Assembly (NCBI GenBank): GCA_964019425.1
Contig: OZ025796.1
Span: 868,001-932,000 of the forward strand
Length of the DNA stretch: 64,000 bases
Origin: Flectonema sp. DT1601
Lineage: Eukaryota > Euglenozoa > Diplonemea > Diplonemida > Diplonemidae
Direction: 5' to 3'
In this document: positions 20,643 to 33,431 of the stretch, piece after piece
How positions within the stretch are numbered: the stretch's first letter is position 1
Layout of the letters: each line of letters opens with the position of its first letter
Notes under the pieces: generated by a model
Databases searched by the model: none
Told to the model about the DNA's origin: nothing
What the model saw: the letters and a program-made list of their open reading frames with translations, nothing else
Made by a program: the position numbers and the translations under genes

Positions 20643-23600
20643 CTAGTCATCAACTGGTCCCTGGTACCATTTTTGTAGTTGAGACCATGCAGATTGAGAA
20701 TGGACTTTTGTAAACGGTTTGGTACACTCTTTACCTCCCCATTTCAGAATGGTGGATGCGCCTCCAGGATGAGTACTTAGCCACTTAGTAACGTCGTATG
20801 CATTTGGTACATTAGTTTGTTGATCATTTATAATTAACCAACAGTTCTGTCTAGTATTACATTTAGAGATTGCTCTGATGCTGAGACGGGATGGAGGTGA
20901 GGACTTTTCATCCTTCTTAGGACTAACAGAAACAAGTGATGTTTGCGGAACTGTTCTCGGGCTCTCTGCTGACTTTGGCGTATTTCCTTTCGGTTGCTTA
21001 AGAGAACCACCGACAATCTGAGAAATAAATCTAAACACCTCAGTCCAACCACTTCTTGCCTCCGCTGTTCGTAATGCCTCTGTAAAGGTTTCACCTACTA
21101 AATTGAAATCACTGCTTGTGACTCCGTACCGTCGGGAGTGGACTGTACCAAGATTTTCGATAAGTCTGATGAGTTTTATTGTATCTGAACACGATAATAT
21201 TTCACTAATCTTTTTTATAAACATATCCCCTTCAATCATAGGGCTGAGGTTCTGGTGAGGGATTTTCGCTTCAAGCAGAGCCATGAAGTCTGCTACCACC
21301 TGCTTTTGATTCGACGAGTCCCAAGTCATCTTAGTTGCGATTTGATTTTTATGAAACTCCTGTAGACTGGCGCGGTATTGACACCATATATGTCCTTGAA
21401 AAAGACTGCCTTCAATATTATTAACAACCTTGGCCCATGCTGAACGCTGAGTTGGTGAGTTTTCTCCCCCAGGAACCATTGCCGGGACTGTTTCAACCAC
21501 TGCTGCTAATAAAACGGGATAGGCTTCAATGTCTATGTCGCTTTTGTAATGCATTTCGCCAAGTCTGTAGGTTAGCTTTGGAGACCGACTGTCTTGTGCG
21601 TAGTCTTCTGCACATTTAAGCAACACTTTCACGAGTTCACGTTTCTTCATTTTGTTGAGTGATTCAGTGAGTTTCGGTTTCTTCTCAGCGACTTTAGCGT
21701 AAATAGCAGTCGCCAGTTCATCCTTTTCCCGAGAGAGTACCTCAATCGCTTCTTTAATGGCACTTTTCTCAGCAGGGTTTAAAAATTTATCCAGAAGAGA
21801 ACTCTTTCTCTCAGGTGTGCTGAAGACTTCACCAGTTGAGCTTTTATTTTCTCTTAACAGTGCCGTTGCAATAGAGTTGTAAATAAGCCACATTCCTTGA
21901 CTGTATTCACGACCTAAAGCACAAGAAAGAGTTGATAAGAAAACATAACCAAACGCATCATACTCTTCTGGAGTGATGGTGTGAAATCTGTGCAACTTTC
22001 CGAGTGAATCCAGTAACGTTCGTACTCTACTGGTATCACCCTCATGAACAGCTTGTGAGACATCCCTCACTGTACACATGATTGCTTTACCTAAACCAGT
22101 AATACCTGTTTTGTATGGAGTGCTTTATTATAATGTAGTCAAAAGAATAAGAGGGGGATAGCTTCACAAAACACATACCTGATAATCTCTCTTTAAAGAC
22201 GCTGTACTGAAGTAGTTCATTAAATAATGTGCTGCCGTCTTTGAAGTCTGCTGGTAGTTTGTTCCAAACAGCTCCTAAGTCACGAGCTAATGCTGGTGAG
22301 AACCCCGCAAGTGCTTCTTCATGTGCATCTCTCATGCGTTCTTCAATGAGACGGCAAAATGCTTTCCAAGATTCCGGGCATTTTGCTGGCTCTTCTTCTT
22401 GCAGAACGTTACCTAAGAATAGATTTAGGAAACACCCATAGTGTTCAGCCTTTACACCGTATGCTACGTGTCTTCCAGTAGCCAAACGAAGGGTTAGCTT
22501 TAGTCTATTTGTCGGGAATTCCGTTACAATAAGTGACAACAATCTAATAAACGCCATCGACATTGCCTCTGATTCCATTGTGAATAGCTGTGCCGTCTCT
22601 GGTAATTGTTGTTGGAACTGAGTTATGGTTCTTTCAACCAACACTAACATATTATTTTCAGGAGTGGCAAACCAACTTTCGCTGACATCACTCAGTATGA
22701 CTCCCTCGTCGTAGTTTCTCGTGTTAACGAGATTTAGTATTTTCCCCCAAATACTTGTCCACAATTCTTCATCTGTTTCTGTACAATCATTTCCTAACAA
22801 GTCGAGTGTTACTTCCGTAATTAGTTTTGTTAATTTAGTAAAGTGTTCTGGAGTTACACCATATCTCCCTAAATGTCGAGAGTATAACGGAGATAAGTGT
22901 TCCTTAAGTGCTGTTAAATTTGACGTCAAAGTCAATAAGGTTGTTATCCCTTCACAAAGTGTAACAACTCGATCCTGATGAATAAAGAATGGCTGGATGT
23001 CATCATATTTACACTCAAGGCTTCTTTTATCTTTGGCCAGGAAGTTCATAAATCTTGTTGGGAAATCAGGTGCGACCTGATCCCATTCAGAGATCAGTGT
23101 ATTACGTTGTCCTGTAGTCATCAGAAGTTTTGACTCTTCTCGGATCATTAGTCCTGAAATCCCATTCGCAATTTGAGTAAAAAATTGAAACTGCGAGAGG
23201 TCAACGGTTGACTCTTTCTTTTCATCACACGCCTTAGTAGCCCTGAATTCTTTTATTAAATGCATCAATGGACCAGCGATGCTACCAATCATTGACGCGG
23301 GTACCTTTGCAGCGATGTGAGTCTGTGCAATTTCCAGTTGATAAGCTCCTAAAGCTACGCTATCATGGATGAGGTCAATAATTCTGGTAATACTTTTTAA
23401 CATGTTGAGACCTACAGTTCCAACATCTCGAGGGAATAAGTTACGGACCTCAGGTACATGCTTAAACAGCTGAGTTAGTAATGTTACTCCATGTTCCTTA
23501 GTAAGTGTTTCATGAAATGCGTACCACTCCTGAGTGATTGCCTTCCTCTGTCTTAGTGACATTTCAGTTAATGATGTCCTCGGAGGTCGGAGTGGGTTTT

Positions 23601-24291
23601 CACCTGATCGAGATTTACTTTGCCTATGATCCATAGTAAGCTTGTATGCATGCCTACAGAGTTGTGTTTGCATCTCACTTGTCATGGTTCCTAGTAGTAT
23701 TGTCCATGCTACAGTAGAAACATGCCATGTTTGTTTTTCATTGAGGGATTTGATCGTGGATAACAAAGCTTTTTCAAATGGCTGAAAATAGTCAGAATTC
23801 ACTTTGTAATCTGCATGTCGACTGGCGAGTTCGTTGATGCGAACGCTGATTTCTTCGGGTGATTTCAGACTTGAAGTAACGTTTGTTAAAAAAGTAAAAA
23901 TCTCAAGTCCGGTATCGAGAATTTTTGATTGACGGAAAAGGGTCATTAACGTAGGTCCGGTTATTTGTAAATTAGACATAAAGACTTTACTAAATTCTGA
24001 TCCTTTTCTTGCTTGTACTTCTGCCCAGCTGTTTTGTATACTTTGCCTCTGTGTTGCTGAAAGGTTAAATTGATCTTTTGGATTCACATCGGGTTCTTCA
24101 AAATGATAATCGGCTTTAACTGGACTCATCTTCCTTTTCTTCTTCTTCTTCTTTTTCTTTTTCTTACTCTTTTTGCCTTTTCCATTTTGCGGGATGTCTT
24201 CCGCGATTTCCTCAGGAAGACCGAAGACATTATTTACAAAAACCGGTCTTCTTGTATTTTGCTTCGGTTCCTTGGCGTGGAGACATCCCAT
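20643..24291 (-). CDS. Seven-domain globin fused to cytochrome b5, two exons, possible acylated N-terminus
   Basis: Exons 24291-22179 and 22105-20643 encode 1191 residues. The protein starts MGCLHAKEPK, a pattern suited to N-myristoylation and palmitoylation, followed by a long lysine run (40-53). Seven globin-like domains follow. Putative F8 (proximal) histidines are H159, H325, H473, H608, H743, H890 and H1027; each but two is followed by V or I at +5 (two at +6), for example RHLGRYGVTPEHF and GRHVAYGVKAEHY. CD1 phenylalanines are clear in domains 1, 2, 4 and 5, uncertain in 3, and missing in 6 and 7. A cytochrome b5 domain closes the protein (about 1115-1187), with both heme histidines: H1150 in HPGG and H1173 in KVHSQSA. 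Domain 5 is split by the intron, which proves the two open frames are one gene. Role is inferred: oxygen or NO chemistry at a membrane, with b5 feeding electrons. Possible acceptor ctgttaacag ends 9 nt before the ATG. Confidence 0.88.
22106..22178 (-). other. Intron of the heptaglobin-b5 gene
   Basis: 73 nt, donor GTATGT, acceptor ccatacaaaacag, phase 1. Splicing gives ERLSGITGLGKAIMCT and completes globin domain 5, whose CD1 Phe is in exon 1 and F8 His in exon 2. Confidence 0.85.
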
Positions 24292-25345
24292 TGCCACCCG
24301 CTGTTAACAGATCACAGCGTTGGTACGGTTCGACTTACTGAAGGGTGGATAAGTTTATTAATAATAAATATAAAACAATAACACTCTATGGATCTCATCC
24401 AGGGGTAGGGTTACAAAGTGAGCGCTAACTACTACAAAAAGGTAATCTAGTCAACTTTAATGGGATCTAAATAATATAAAACTTTGGAATTATCCCTCGA
24501 GGTGAAAAGTCTTTTTTTTTTTTTTTTTTTCCTTCTAAACATGAAAAAAAAGGAAAAAGACTAAAATCTGAGCCTCCCCCAATTCCACGCTTTCAAACTT
24601 TTATCGTAAATTCTAATGCAAAAGTAATTTTAAGTTTTTTTTTTTTTTAATAATTTATTATCAAAGAAAGGAATCGGAAAAAAGAGGGAAAGAAAAGACG
24701 GCCTTGCATCATAAACCCTATAGCTACATGGTAACATCTAATCAAACAAAAGGAGCGGCTAAGAGTGTAATGTACAACAGTAGAGCCTTTTCAGGAGACT
24801 TAGAAAAGAAATTTTGGAAGAGTTTACGCTTTTACACATAACACTTCATATCCACTGCATAAACAAATCAGTTTTTTCTTCCCGGGCTGCGTGACAGTTT
24901 CGGTCCTGCAGCTTTTTGTTGATGTACAAAAAAAACTAAACAAAAATAAACCTTAGAAAGAAAACTAAACAACTCACAAAAAAAAAAAAAAAAAAAACTT
25001 GAAAAACAAAAACAAACGATGAGTTAATTCGTGAAACCATAACGAAATCTGGTAACGTAATGTGTACCTCTGGCGTGAGAGAGGTTCACTCCCTTTGTAA
25101 AGAAAGGATTTAATTTATTATAAAAAAAAAAATAACCACAAAAAACTGTCAATCTTTGAAATAAACTACACAATGAACAAAACCAAAGAACTAATATAAA
25201 AAAAAGGGGGAAAGATAACTTTTATTTGATTATATTACTATGATGTATCTGAATTCAGGTGCTAACACAAACGTTATACTAATATGGCAGTTGGTTGCTA
25301 TTACTGAAGACTTGCCATTGAGAAATTGAGTTGATGAAAGCAGCT
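24292..25345. other. Intergenic
   Basis: About 1 kb with T runs near 24511-24531 and 24637-24648, and an A run near 24979-24997. No gene or RNA recognised. Confidence 0.6.
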
Positions 25346-26665
25346 TTAGTTCAAAACAACTTCCTGCAAACTTTGCATCACCGCATCTAACTCAGCCAGA
25401 GTATCAATCGTGTTTCCACTTGCAAATTGTTTAGAAAGAGCGTCTAGTTTACTATTTACTGCTGGTGAGGTTAATGGTCTTAAATGACTGCTGCCTGTAC
25501 GAGAACTGCCTTCAGGTGTTTTAGAGGTGCGGTCGATGAGAGATTTAGTGGCTGTAGCAGCAGCGGCACGTTCTTTAATCTTTTCGCTGATTTCAGCTAT
25601 TTTTGTACTATTTTCAGTCGTACGTGATGAGGTTGAATTTATTGATTCTTTCCTACCCCGGGAGGGTGTTACAGAATTTCGAGCCAGTCGCTCACGCTCC
25701 CTACTTATGAATTCTTCTGCTCTTTGAGACGTAATTCGATGTGAAGGTGGTGGAGGTGGAGGTGGAGGTGGTTGGTTATTAAAATCACTCGCAACACTAA
25801 CAACAGGCGATCCAACTGGACTTGCCTGAGGATCATCTTTCAGTATTGGAGAGCTTGAGAAACGAGATTTTTGAAAATTTCCTCTTTCACTAAAGTGAAG
25901 AGGCGATACAGACCTACTAGGAGACTTCCTACTGTAACCATTACCCTCAGCATGGCGTACCCTCTGCTCAAGAGTTGTTAGTGTCTTTCCAAATTCATTT
26001 TGAATAGCAAGGCCTTGCTCTTCTGTTGCTAGTCGCTGTTGTTTTTCAGAACGTAGTTGACCAACCAATACTTGAATTAATTGCTTGAGACCACTCACAG
26101 AATCTGATCCAAACCTGTTGTCCGACGCATGAGTTATTTTTTCTTTTATAATTTTCGACAACGTAGCTTTCGCTTCTGGTGGAACATCCTCAAGAATTGC
26201 TTGATCAGGAAGGGTGTTGTTTTGTGAATTTGTCCTGCGGCGGTTATTAACTGACCGTAGGTTTGATTCTAATGTTTTATTATGTTGCATAAGACTGTCA
26301 CACTTGGCGTTAATTTCTCGAACAGCACGCTGTTCTTGCTTCAGTAGGTGATCGTATTGCTGTACTTTATCTTCTAAGAAATGTTCTATTCTTGAGATTT
26401 TACTTCGTTCTCTTTGAAGTTCCTGTCTGTGCTTCGCTTCGAGTTGTTTTAATACGTCTTCGTGTTCAGTGCCATTATCTTTGATTTGCTCAGATAAACT
26501 CCCAACAACAGCTACTAGTTGTTTGAATGTCTGTTGTATATTTCCTCCTTCACCTACTAATTCCAATCGAGGAACTGGCACAGTAGGATTATACGTTGGT
26601 GGTGTTGTTGTAGTCTCTGCAGAAGACGAACCGGGAGAGAGATGGCTGGTAGGTTGCCTTCGCAT
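25346..26665 (-). CDS. Coiled-coil protein with Ser/Pro-rich disordered half
   Basis: A 439-residue protein starting MRRQPTSHLSPGSSSAETT; I do not recognise the family. Residues about 45-155 have long heptad-like charged stretches (VLKQLEAKHRQELQRERSKI), typical of a coiled coil. A second helical part (about 175-245) includes LIQVLVGQLRSEKQQRL. The middle is Ser/Arg-rich with a run of nine prolines (about 300-308), and there is a C-terminal helix (LDTLAEL-like region near the end). It may be a scaffold or centrosome/cytoskeletal protein, which is only a guess from composition. The frame is open 12 codons further upstream, but that begins with GTG directly after ttaatttctgtcgctag, an acceptor-like site, so the ATG at 26663-26665 is preferred, 36 nt downstream of it. 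Confidence 0.75.
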   Translation of the reverse strand: MRRQPTSHLSPGSSSAETTTTPPTYNPTVPVPRLELVGEGGNIQQTFKQLVAVVGSLSEQIKDNGTEHEDVLKQLEAKHRQELQRERSKISRIEHFLEDKVQQYDHLLKQEQRAVREINAKCDSLMQHNKTLESNLRSVNNRRRTNSQNNTLPDQAILEDVPPEAKATLSKIIKEKITHASDNRFGSDSVSGLKQLIQVLVGQLRSEKQQRLATEEQGLAIQNEFGKTLTTLEQRVRHAEGNGYSRKSPSRSVSPLHFSERGNFQKSRFSSSPILKDDPQASPVGSPVVSVASDFNNQPPPPPPPPPSHRITSQRAEEFISRERERLARNSVTPSRGRKESINSTSSRTTENSTKIAEISEKIKERAAAATATKSLIDRTSKTPEGSSRTGSSHLRPLTSPAVNSKLDALSKQFASGNTIDTLAELDAVMQSLQEVVLN

Positions 26666-26923
26666 TTTATAATTCTTTTGTGGAAGGTCTGGATTGACCA
26701 CCTAGCGACAGAAATTAATAACAATGAGAAAGAACAAACAATAAAAAGAAACCCCAAGAATCATAACTTGTACCTGAAACCTGCTGTGAAACTAATGTAA
26801 CAAAACTTAAATCATATCACGAGCACCACCGACAATATTATTCTGTTCTCGAAGGTGGCATGGTGAAGTTTTTGAGCCAAGCTGTATAGCAGGACTCAAT
26901 TATAAACACTATTTAAAAATTAG

Positions 26924-26954
<31 letters not shown>

Positions 26955-27338
26955 GTTCTTTTTTCGCTTCTTTTTTTTTTTTTCCTTTTACTGAAAGAAA
27001 TATGTTGGTGGTAGTGGATAAAAATTGATACTTTTGGGCTTTTTTTTTTCTTTCTTTTTTTCTTGTGCCGTGGGGAACCATGCCAAAATTTATCAAATCA
27101 GTAAGAAACATTATGCTAAAAATTATTAAAAAAACTATCTGTAACACAGCAAAAAAGCTGGATTCCATTCCTGAAAAGTACTTATTCGGGGAAAAGCTCC
27201 ATGCGTTAAATACAAATAAAGAGAGGCGGTGTTGTACGAGGAGCCAAAAAAGGAAGCAAGTGAACTGCTTGAGTTGCTACAGCAAAATAGGGTAAGCGGA
27301 GAATTTTAAAAAAAGTGAAAGTGTTTTAACCATCGTTG

Positions 27339-27600
27339 GTACGCATCCGAGGAGACCAAATTTGAGCTCCTCGGTTTCCGTATGCATTACAAAGAAAAGT
27401 TCTTTTTTGTGACAGAGCATCCAACAAACAAAAAACTAACTAAGCTAACGAATCACATCATTTTTCCAGTCTTATGAAATAGTGGCATCACAACAGTCGA
27501 CCTTGCTGTTGACTATCCGCTTTGCTCGACGAGAATAACAAGCCAATCGCCGCACGCATATTTCTTACGTTCGCATGTGCGGCTATTTTATGGCAGTAGA
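27339..27600. ncRNA. Possible structured RNA or hairpin cluster (unassigned)
   Basis: A locally GC-richer stretch in an AT-rich gene desert. One hairpin pairs ccgaggag (27347-27354) with ctcctcgg (27367-27374), with further pairing of the flanks (gcat with atgc). A second pairs caacag (27491-27496) with ctgttg (27506-27511). A third pairs gccgcac (27550-27556) with gtgcggc (27578-27584). No known RNA family is recognised and the strand is unknown, so this is a candidate only. Confidence 0.25.
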
Positions 27601-29174
27601 GAGGGGGAGGCTGTCCCGAGGGCGGGAAAAAGAAAAATGAAATGTGAAAAGAAACAGCCTGAGGCGCGAGTAATTAACCCGCAATAAATCAGTACACTGA
27701 AAGACTAAATATAAAATTTCTCTGAAAAACTAAAAACGAATTTAAACACGAGAAGAAAAAAAAAGAACTTCACAAAAGCAACTGACTACACAGAGAGGGA
27801 ATTAAAAATCCTACTTCTTAGGAAGATGCTGACACAAGGTCCGAACAAACATACCGTCAAACCGAAAAAATTCATTCAAACAGAATTTGAACACACGATT
27901 AGCTTGCAATCTTGATCTCCATTCCTGTCTCTTAATTCACACTTGCATTAGACGGTTAAGGAAAGTTATAAAAAAATAAAATATTATTTTTTTTTTTTTT
28001 TTTTTGAATTTCAACTCATCCCATAACGCTAGTGAGGTTTATAACCATCGACAAGATTGAACAACATGCGAACAAAAAAAAAAAAAAAATTTTTTTTTGC
28101 TTCTTGGATAGTGAGATCTCATTTACAGTGTGTTTAGAAGAGATAAACACACTTTTCATAAAAAGACACGCGGTAGGGGGTTTTGTAAAGGGGAACATCA
28201 AAAATCCGAATAAAATAATTATGTGTTTAGAGCAATAAATACTCTAATTTATGGCAATTAATATTTATTTGCTTCTCCATAAATCAGCGAGAAGCATACT
28301 GGACAAGGGATGGGGGGCTACACTTAGGGGACGTCACTCGCTAGAAGTACAGCAAAAACAAGAGCGCCTGATGAGGAAGCATGTCTCCCTCCCAACCACA
28401 ACGGGTTGCAGCGGGTAAGCAAGCAAACACCATTTTTTTTTTTTTTTTTTTGAAAGTTTCCGATACGAAATTCCACATCTCAATACCTTCGTATGAAGTT
28501 GGGGGTTTAGAACTTTTCGAATGGGATTAAAAGCTTTCTATATTTCTTGTTCCCTCAAATGGTTTTCTAACTTGAACACGCACAAGAGCACTATGGGTTA
28601 GCTATTGCTCGATTGCGTTTTTTTTTTTTTTTTTTTTTTTTTCTTCTACTCGATTAAACACTTCAAGATAATTGTATCAAGCTATCTAACACTATTCAAA
28701 AGGTTTTTTCATTTCTATTCTCCGCCGACGAAGTCAGGAAAGCTATGTCGGGGAAAGCTAAGTAATGGGCCAACTTTATTTTCATTTTATTTTATTGTTT
28801 ATATTTTCTGTTTTTTTTTTTTTTTGGTTTTCAATATGATCGATTAAAGAGAACTTTCCTGAATGATGTTTTTCACAGAGAAACACTAAGGATATCACTA
28901 GGTTTTTATCTGCTGGCCACTATCTGAACGAGTTTTACTCACCCGTAAGGGAAAAAAAAAGGAAATGCAAAGAACATTACCCGTAATGAGTGAATATATA
29001 AATTTCTCCCCTTCTTTTTTTTTTTTTTTTTTTCCCCCTTCTCAAATTTATGCCGTACCTTTATTAGGCAGATAGCTTATACTAAAATCAATCATTCATG
29101 GGAGCGCTTATGGAATAGGTTAGTATAATTAAAAAACATGTATGGGAATACAAGATAGTAAATCCAATAAATGT

Positions 29175-29418
29175 ATTGTTCTGCTGTTTTGTATGACACT
29201 GTAGAAAGCGTAGTTTCAGACCTTAATCTTATACTACTTGTCCCTTTTTTTGGCCTTCATCGGTAAGTTTTTGGGACTTTATTCTAAATTACTTGTAAAT
29301 CAGTTTCAAGAGTGGTTCTTATCGTAAGAACTGATAAGAGCATAGAGCTTACCAGGACACGTTAGCATACACTTGCTTTTGTTTAACTAAGTTGTATCTC
29401 TTCCGGTGCGGCGTGTTA
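29175..29418. repeat. Dispersed repeat, family R1, nearly full copy
   Basis: Shares long blocks with 46458-46648: ttctgctgtt, gtaaatcagtttca, gtggttcttatcgtaa, cacttgcttttg and cggtgcggcgtgtt, in the same order. Its middle (gtagtttcagaccttaatctt) also matches 46780 and 51500. The length of about 240 bp and lack of coding sequence suggest a short non-autonomous element; no target-site duplication was identified. Confidence 0.6.
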
Positions 29419-30069
29419 GTTTAGTTTATAAATATTTTTATTTATTTATTTATTTAAATGAAGCACACATGGCAACCTACGAGTCCAAAAAAAATTAAAT
29501 AATAAAATAAAATGGACATATTCAGACATTCCTAGTAAACTCAACGAGAACAGTTACTTTGCTAAGCTATGAAATATTATAACAACGTCCTGGGGTACGT
29601 TCATAAAACAGATGGGTTGCGATTACTTAGTCTCGAACGACTGTGAGACGTAGACCTTCGCATCCCATTAAGGTCTCTATTACAACTTATGGTGCTACTA
29701 ACAGTTCTATTTGTTTTTTTTCCTTTTTTTTTTTAAGCTTGTTCGGTTTAAAAAAAAATGGGATAAAGAACAAAAAAAAAAAAAAAAAAAACTGAAATTC
29801 GGCTCCCTGACAACTTGAAACACTTGTGTCAAAAATAAAGTTTTTTTTTCTACTCCCGGGGACTACGCCTCATAAGGGTAGAGGGTAAGGGGAAACAAAA
29901 AGGAATAGCATCCATAAAAATAGAATTAAAAGGAAGCTCAGAGAGACAAATCAGTTTCAGGTCCCAACTGCAGAGCAACCGAAGAAAGGGTAAAATTAAA
30001 ACTTTTTCGAAAAGGGGGGTGATAATTTGATAGAAAAATAATAAACTTCACATCCTAGGGGTAAGAGTA

Positions 30070-30155
30070 TCCAGAAGACCATTGTCGAATCTAGTAGCGA
30101 ATCTAGTAGTTCGGGGTGAGCGCCCCTTGCAGTCCGCTACAATGGATGTATTTTT
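30070..30155. repeat. Dispersed repeat fragment, family R4
   Basis: Contains ccagaagaccattgtcgaat and gagcgccccttgc, matching 2635-2710 with substitutions. A short decayed copy. Confidence 0.35.
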
Positions 30156-33100
30156 TTTAATTTCTTTTCTTTCTTATCTTTAGTTATCGTTTTTTTTTTT
30201 TTTTTTGATAAGTTTGTATTTGTTTAGTTTCACAGTCACACTTTCTCTCTACAAACAAAAAAACCTACAACGTTTTTTTTTCTTTTTTTTTTTTCTGTTA
30301 TTTATTTGCTTTGTATGGAATGTCCCACTAGATTTACTGTCGAAAATTTTCATTATTGACAAAGAGGGAAGAATGTGATCACACTTCTGTGACGTGACAA
30401 AAACGACAAACACAAACCGCTATATAAGCTTGCGTTAATCGTGTGACAAAGAGAAGCTGTAGGCTTATTATTTTATTATTATTTTACGCCTAACAACGTT
30501 TAAAAAAAAAAAAAAAAAAAAAACTTTATTAAGTTGGTGAATGGGTCCGCTGGTTTTCATCAGAAAAGAAAAACCAGTGGTAGGATCGTCCACTAAATTT
30601 TGTGGAAGCATGCTGTGGGTTGAATTTTTTTTTTTATTTTTTTTTTTCCCCCAACACTTCTCAAGTTCAACGACGTTGGGAGTGTTTACAACAAACTAAC
30701 CATACGGACAGTCTGCAAATCACAATAAAAAACCTAACCCAAAAGGGGTACGAGATATCCAAAATGACAGAACCATGACTTAGTTCGTTCATCCTTGAAG
30801 TTGCTGCTCTACTAGGAGATTAGTAGACAATTCACAACAACAGGATTCTATCTGTAGCTGAGAGATAGCAGCTGCTTACCAATAACAATTGAAATGGAAA
30901 AAAAGGAGATAAATGAGTAGAGTTTCGTCCGTTGTTTCTTCTTCTTCTTCTTTTTTTTTTTTTTTTATTGGTTGGAATCAGAGAACACAATGAATAAACC
31001 TAGGGGAAAGCTAAATTCGAATTTTTTTCAGTTTTTTTTTCTTTTTTTTTTTTTTTTTGTTTCCCTTTCTTTCGTTCTTTATTTATTTCCTTCCTTTCCT
31101 TGCTTTCAATTCACACAACTCATTGGTTAGTACATCAATATAACATTCGCATATTGCTTTGCCTAACTGTTTGCCATCATCCTAAAACAAGCACATAAGG
31201 AAAATATTCGATTCTTAAATAGACAGATAATGACGTCTATGTACGTTGCATACTGTGCATTGCTTTCTAAATTTATTTTGTTCATTGGTGGAAAATTACA
31301 GCACCGATACATTTTAAATGTACACAGGCTAGTCGCAAAAATAGTCGAGAGGTAACCTAGTTGATCGGAAAGGGTGCTTGAATCGAATCAGCCTTTGATT
31401 GAGTCATAGCACTCTTGTTTTAATTAAAATCTCTTTAAAAAACCATTCAGATAAAAAGCCTCATACATCTTGTCGATCGCGGACAGTAGATAACATTTGC
31501 CCATAAATTTAAACGGCTCTTTTAATCTGAATAGTTTCCTTCTCCGACTTTGTCGGTGCAAAAAAAAAAAGGAAAAAGAAGAAGGGAAGGGAAGGGAACC
31601 AACACAAGGTTTGTTGAAAAAACCTAATTAAAATGGCAAAACAAAAAGAATACACAACAGAAGAAGTAGACAACCCCCACTACACAGGTTTTGATAATAT
31701 TGGTGGAACAGAAAAAGCGCTTGTTTAAGACCAGAAAAACACACCAATGATCTGCCTAACGCTGTTTAAAAAAAAAAGGGGGGGGTTGGGGTTGGGGGTC
31801 AGCTGATGTTGATTTCACATTATCAATTACCATTGAGCAACAGTTACCTCGATGAGCATATACGAATGGTAAACTTTCTTGTTTTTTTTTTATAAAATAA
31901 TAACGAGACATTAATCAACATCAACTTTTTAAAAAATACAGACAACAGAGAGGGACTTAAACTTCCTCACAGCTCTTTTCTAACCAACTACTTTAGTTGG
32001 ACACTTGTGTAGGGCTCAGCCAAACCTGGTTGGTAGAATATGGGGATTCGTGGGTAAGGGTGGATGAAGAAAAAGAAGAAATTAATCAGACGAAAGAACA
32101 AATAATATCTTGTCAATCCGATGAGGTGAGAAAAGATCCATCACAAAAAAAAAAAAAAAAAAAAAAAAAGAAAAAATCCACACGATTTCCCACTAAACAG
32201 ATTATTACTGTAAACGAAAAGGGGTGATGGTATTACAACTCTTTTTTAAAAGTTCTTTTTTTTTTTTCTTTCTTTTATTATTTAAAAGTTTGGCTCATTT
32301 CAAATACGGCAAAACAGTCAACGGAAGTCCCTACAAATTTACAGATTAAGTGGTTAAAGAAAAATGCCATATCTGGCAAAGAGAATACCCCATGTTTCAG
32401 ATAAAGAGGACAAAAAAAAAAAAAAAAAAAAAAAAAACGAGTAAGGAGATAAATAGGAGAAAAAGAGGAAAATACTACTAAAGGAAAAAATAATCAGCAA
32501 TACGCACTCGTCTCGGGTGCATATAGCATGAGTAGACTACACAAAAACCTTGTCCTCAGACAAGGACATTGATATAGGCATTGATTGCAACACAAATGTT
32601 CTTATTATTTCTTTTTCGTTCAAAAAAAAACTGGGGATGAATTAATTATTGGGAAAGCTTTTTTTTTTTTTTTTTTTTTTTTCACCTTTTCAAAAAATTG
32701 ACCGCAAGCAAATAAATGTTCCATTTTATTAAGGATCAACTACGACAGCATAATAAAATCCCATCTCTTTGAAACCAGTAGTCTCACTTACGACTCAACA
32801 AACACCTTACTACTATGCATAGCGTATTCTAAAATAAAAAAAGAAATGAGGACTTGAGAATAATGAAGTAGTTTCATTTGTTGAAACAAGAAATAGCCAG
32901 AACACAGCTTTAGACCGAGGTCCCATGTAGATCATGCTATGGTACTTTTTTCGTATCTGGACCACAGCAAAAAAACAGAGGAAAAAATAATCCGGCTGAA
33001 TATATTTTTTGTCTCAAAAAAATTGTTTTGATTGAAATTTCCTGGTGGATCGTCCTCTATGACAGGACAAGAGTCTACCACCTGTTGTGGAATGACTGCA

Positions 33101-33431
33101 TCCTTTGAACTAACCTGTCACACAAGACTCAAGAAGTATAATAAAATAAAATTTGAACAGACTGGAATACTAATTGTAAACGACAATAAGATGTTAGCCT
33201 GAAATGCAACTGACTTCGAGTGATGGAGAACTTAAAATCAGGAGCAGACCCTAGACGCACAAATAAGCCAATCTTATTAAATGCTACGTCAATATCCATC
33301 GTAGGTGGTCATCATCTTCAACATTGGTGGTGATGTTCTTCACAATACCTCAATACCTACCAATCTTTCATCTGCGGGGGAAATCCTTTGTAGAATAAAA
33401 GGGCTGGGGAGGTTTAACATAACAGCCACTA

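Larger units (their letters stand above)
26666..33431. other. Gene-poor region
   Basis: About 6.8 kb without a supportable protein gene. It is dense in A and T runs (for example T28 at 26927-26954, T runs near 27986, 28433 and 28618, A runs near 29773, 30500, 32145 and 32414). It holds a GC-richer hairpin cluster at 27339-27600 and two dispersed repeat copies (29175-29418, 30070-30155). Other short frames here have no protein-like pattern. Confidence 0.6.

Noticed and set aside
24292-24297. Start two codons further upstream for the heptaglobin protein
   Set aside because: The upstream codon is GTG; the ATG at 24289-24291 gives MGCLH, fits the N-acylation pattern and follows an acceptor-like cag.
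27480-27640. tRNA or spliced-leader RNA gene
   Set aside because: No A or B box, no anticodon-arm layout, and no leader-donor arrangement could be recognised; kept only as an unassigned hairpin cluster.
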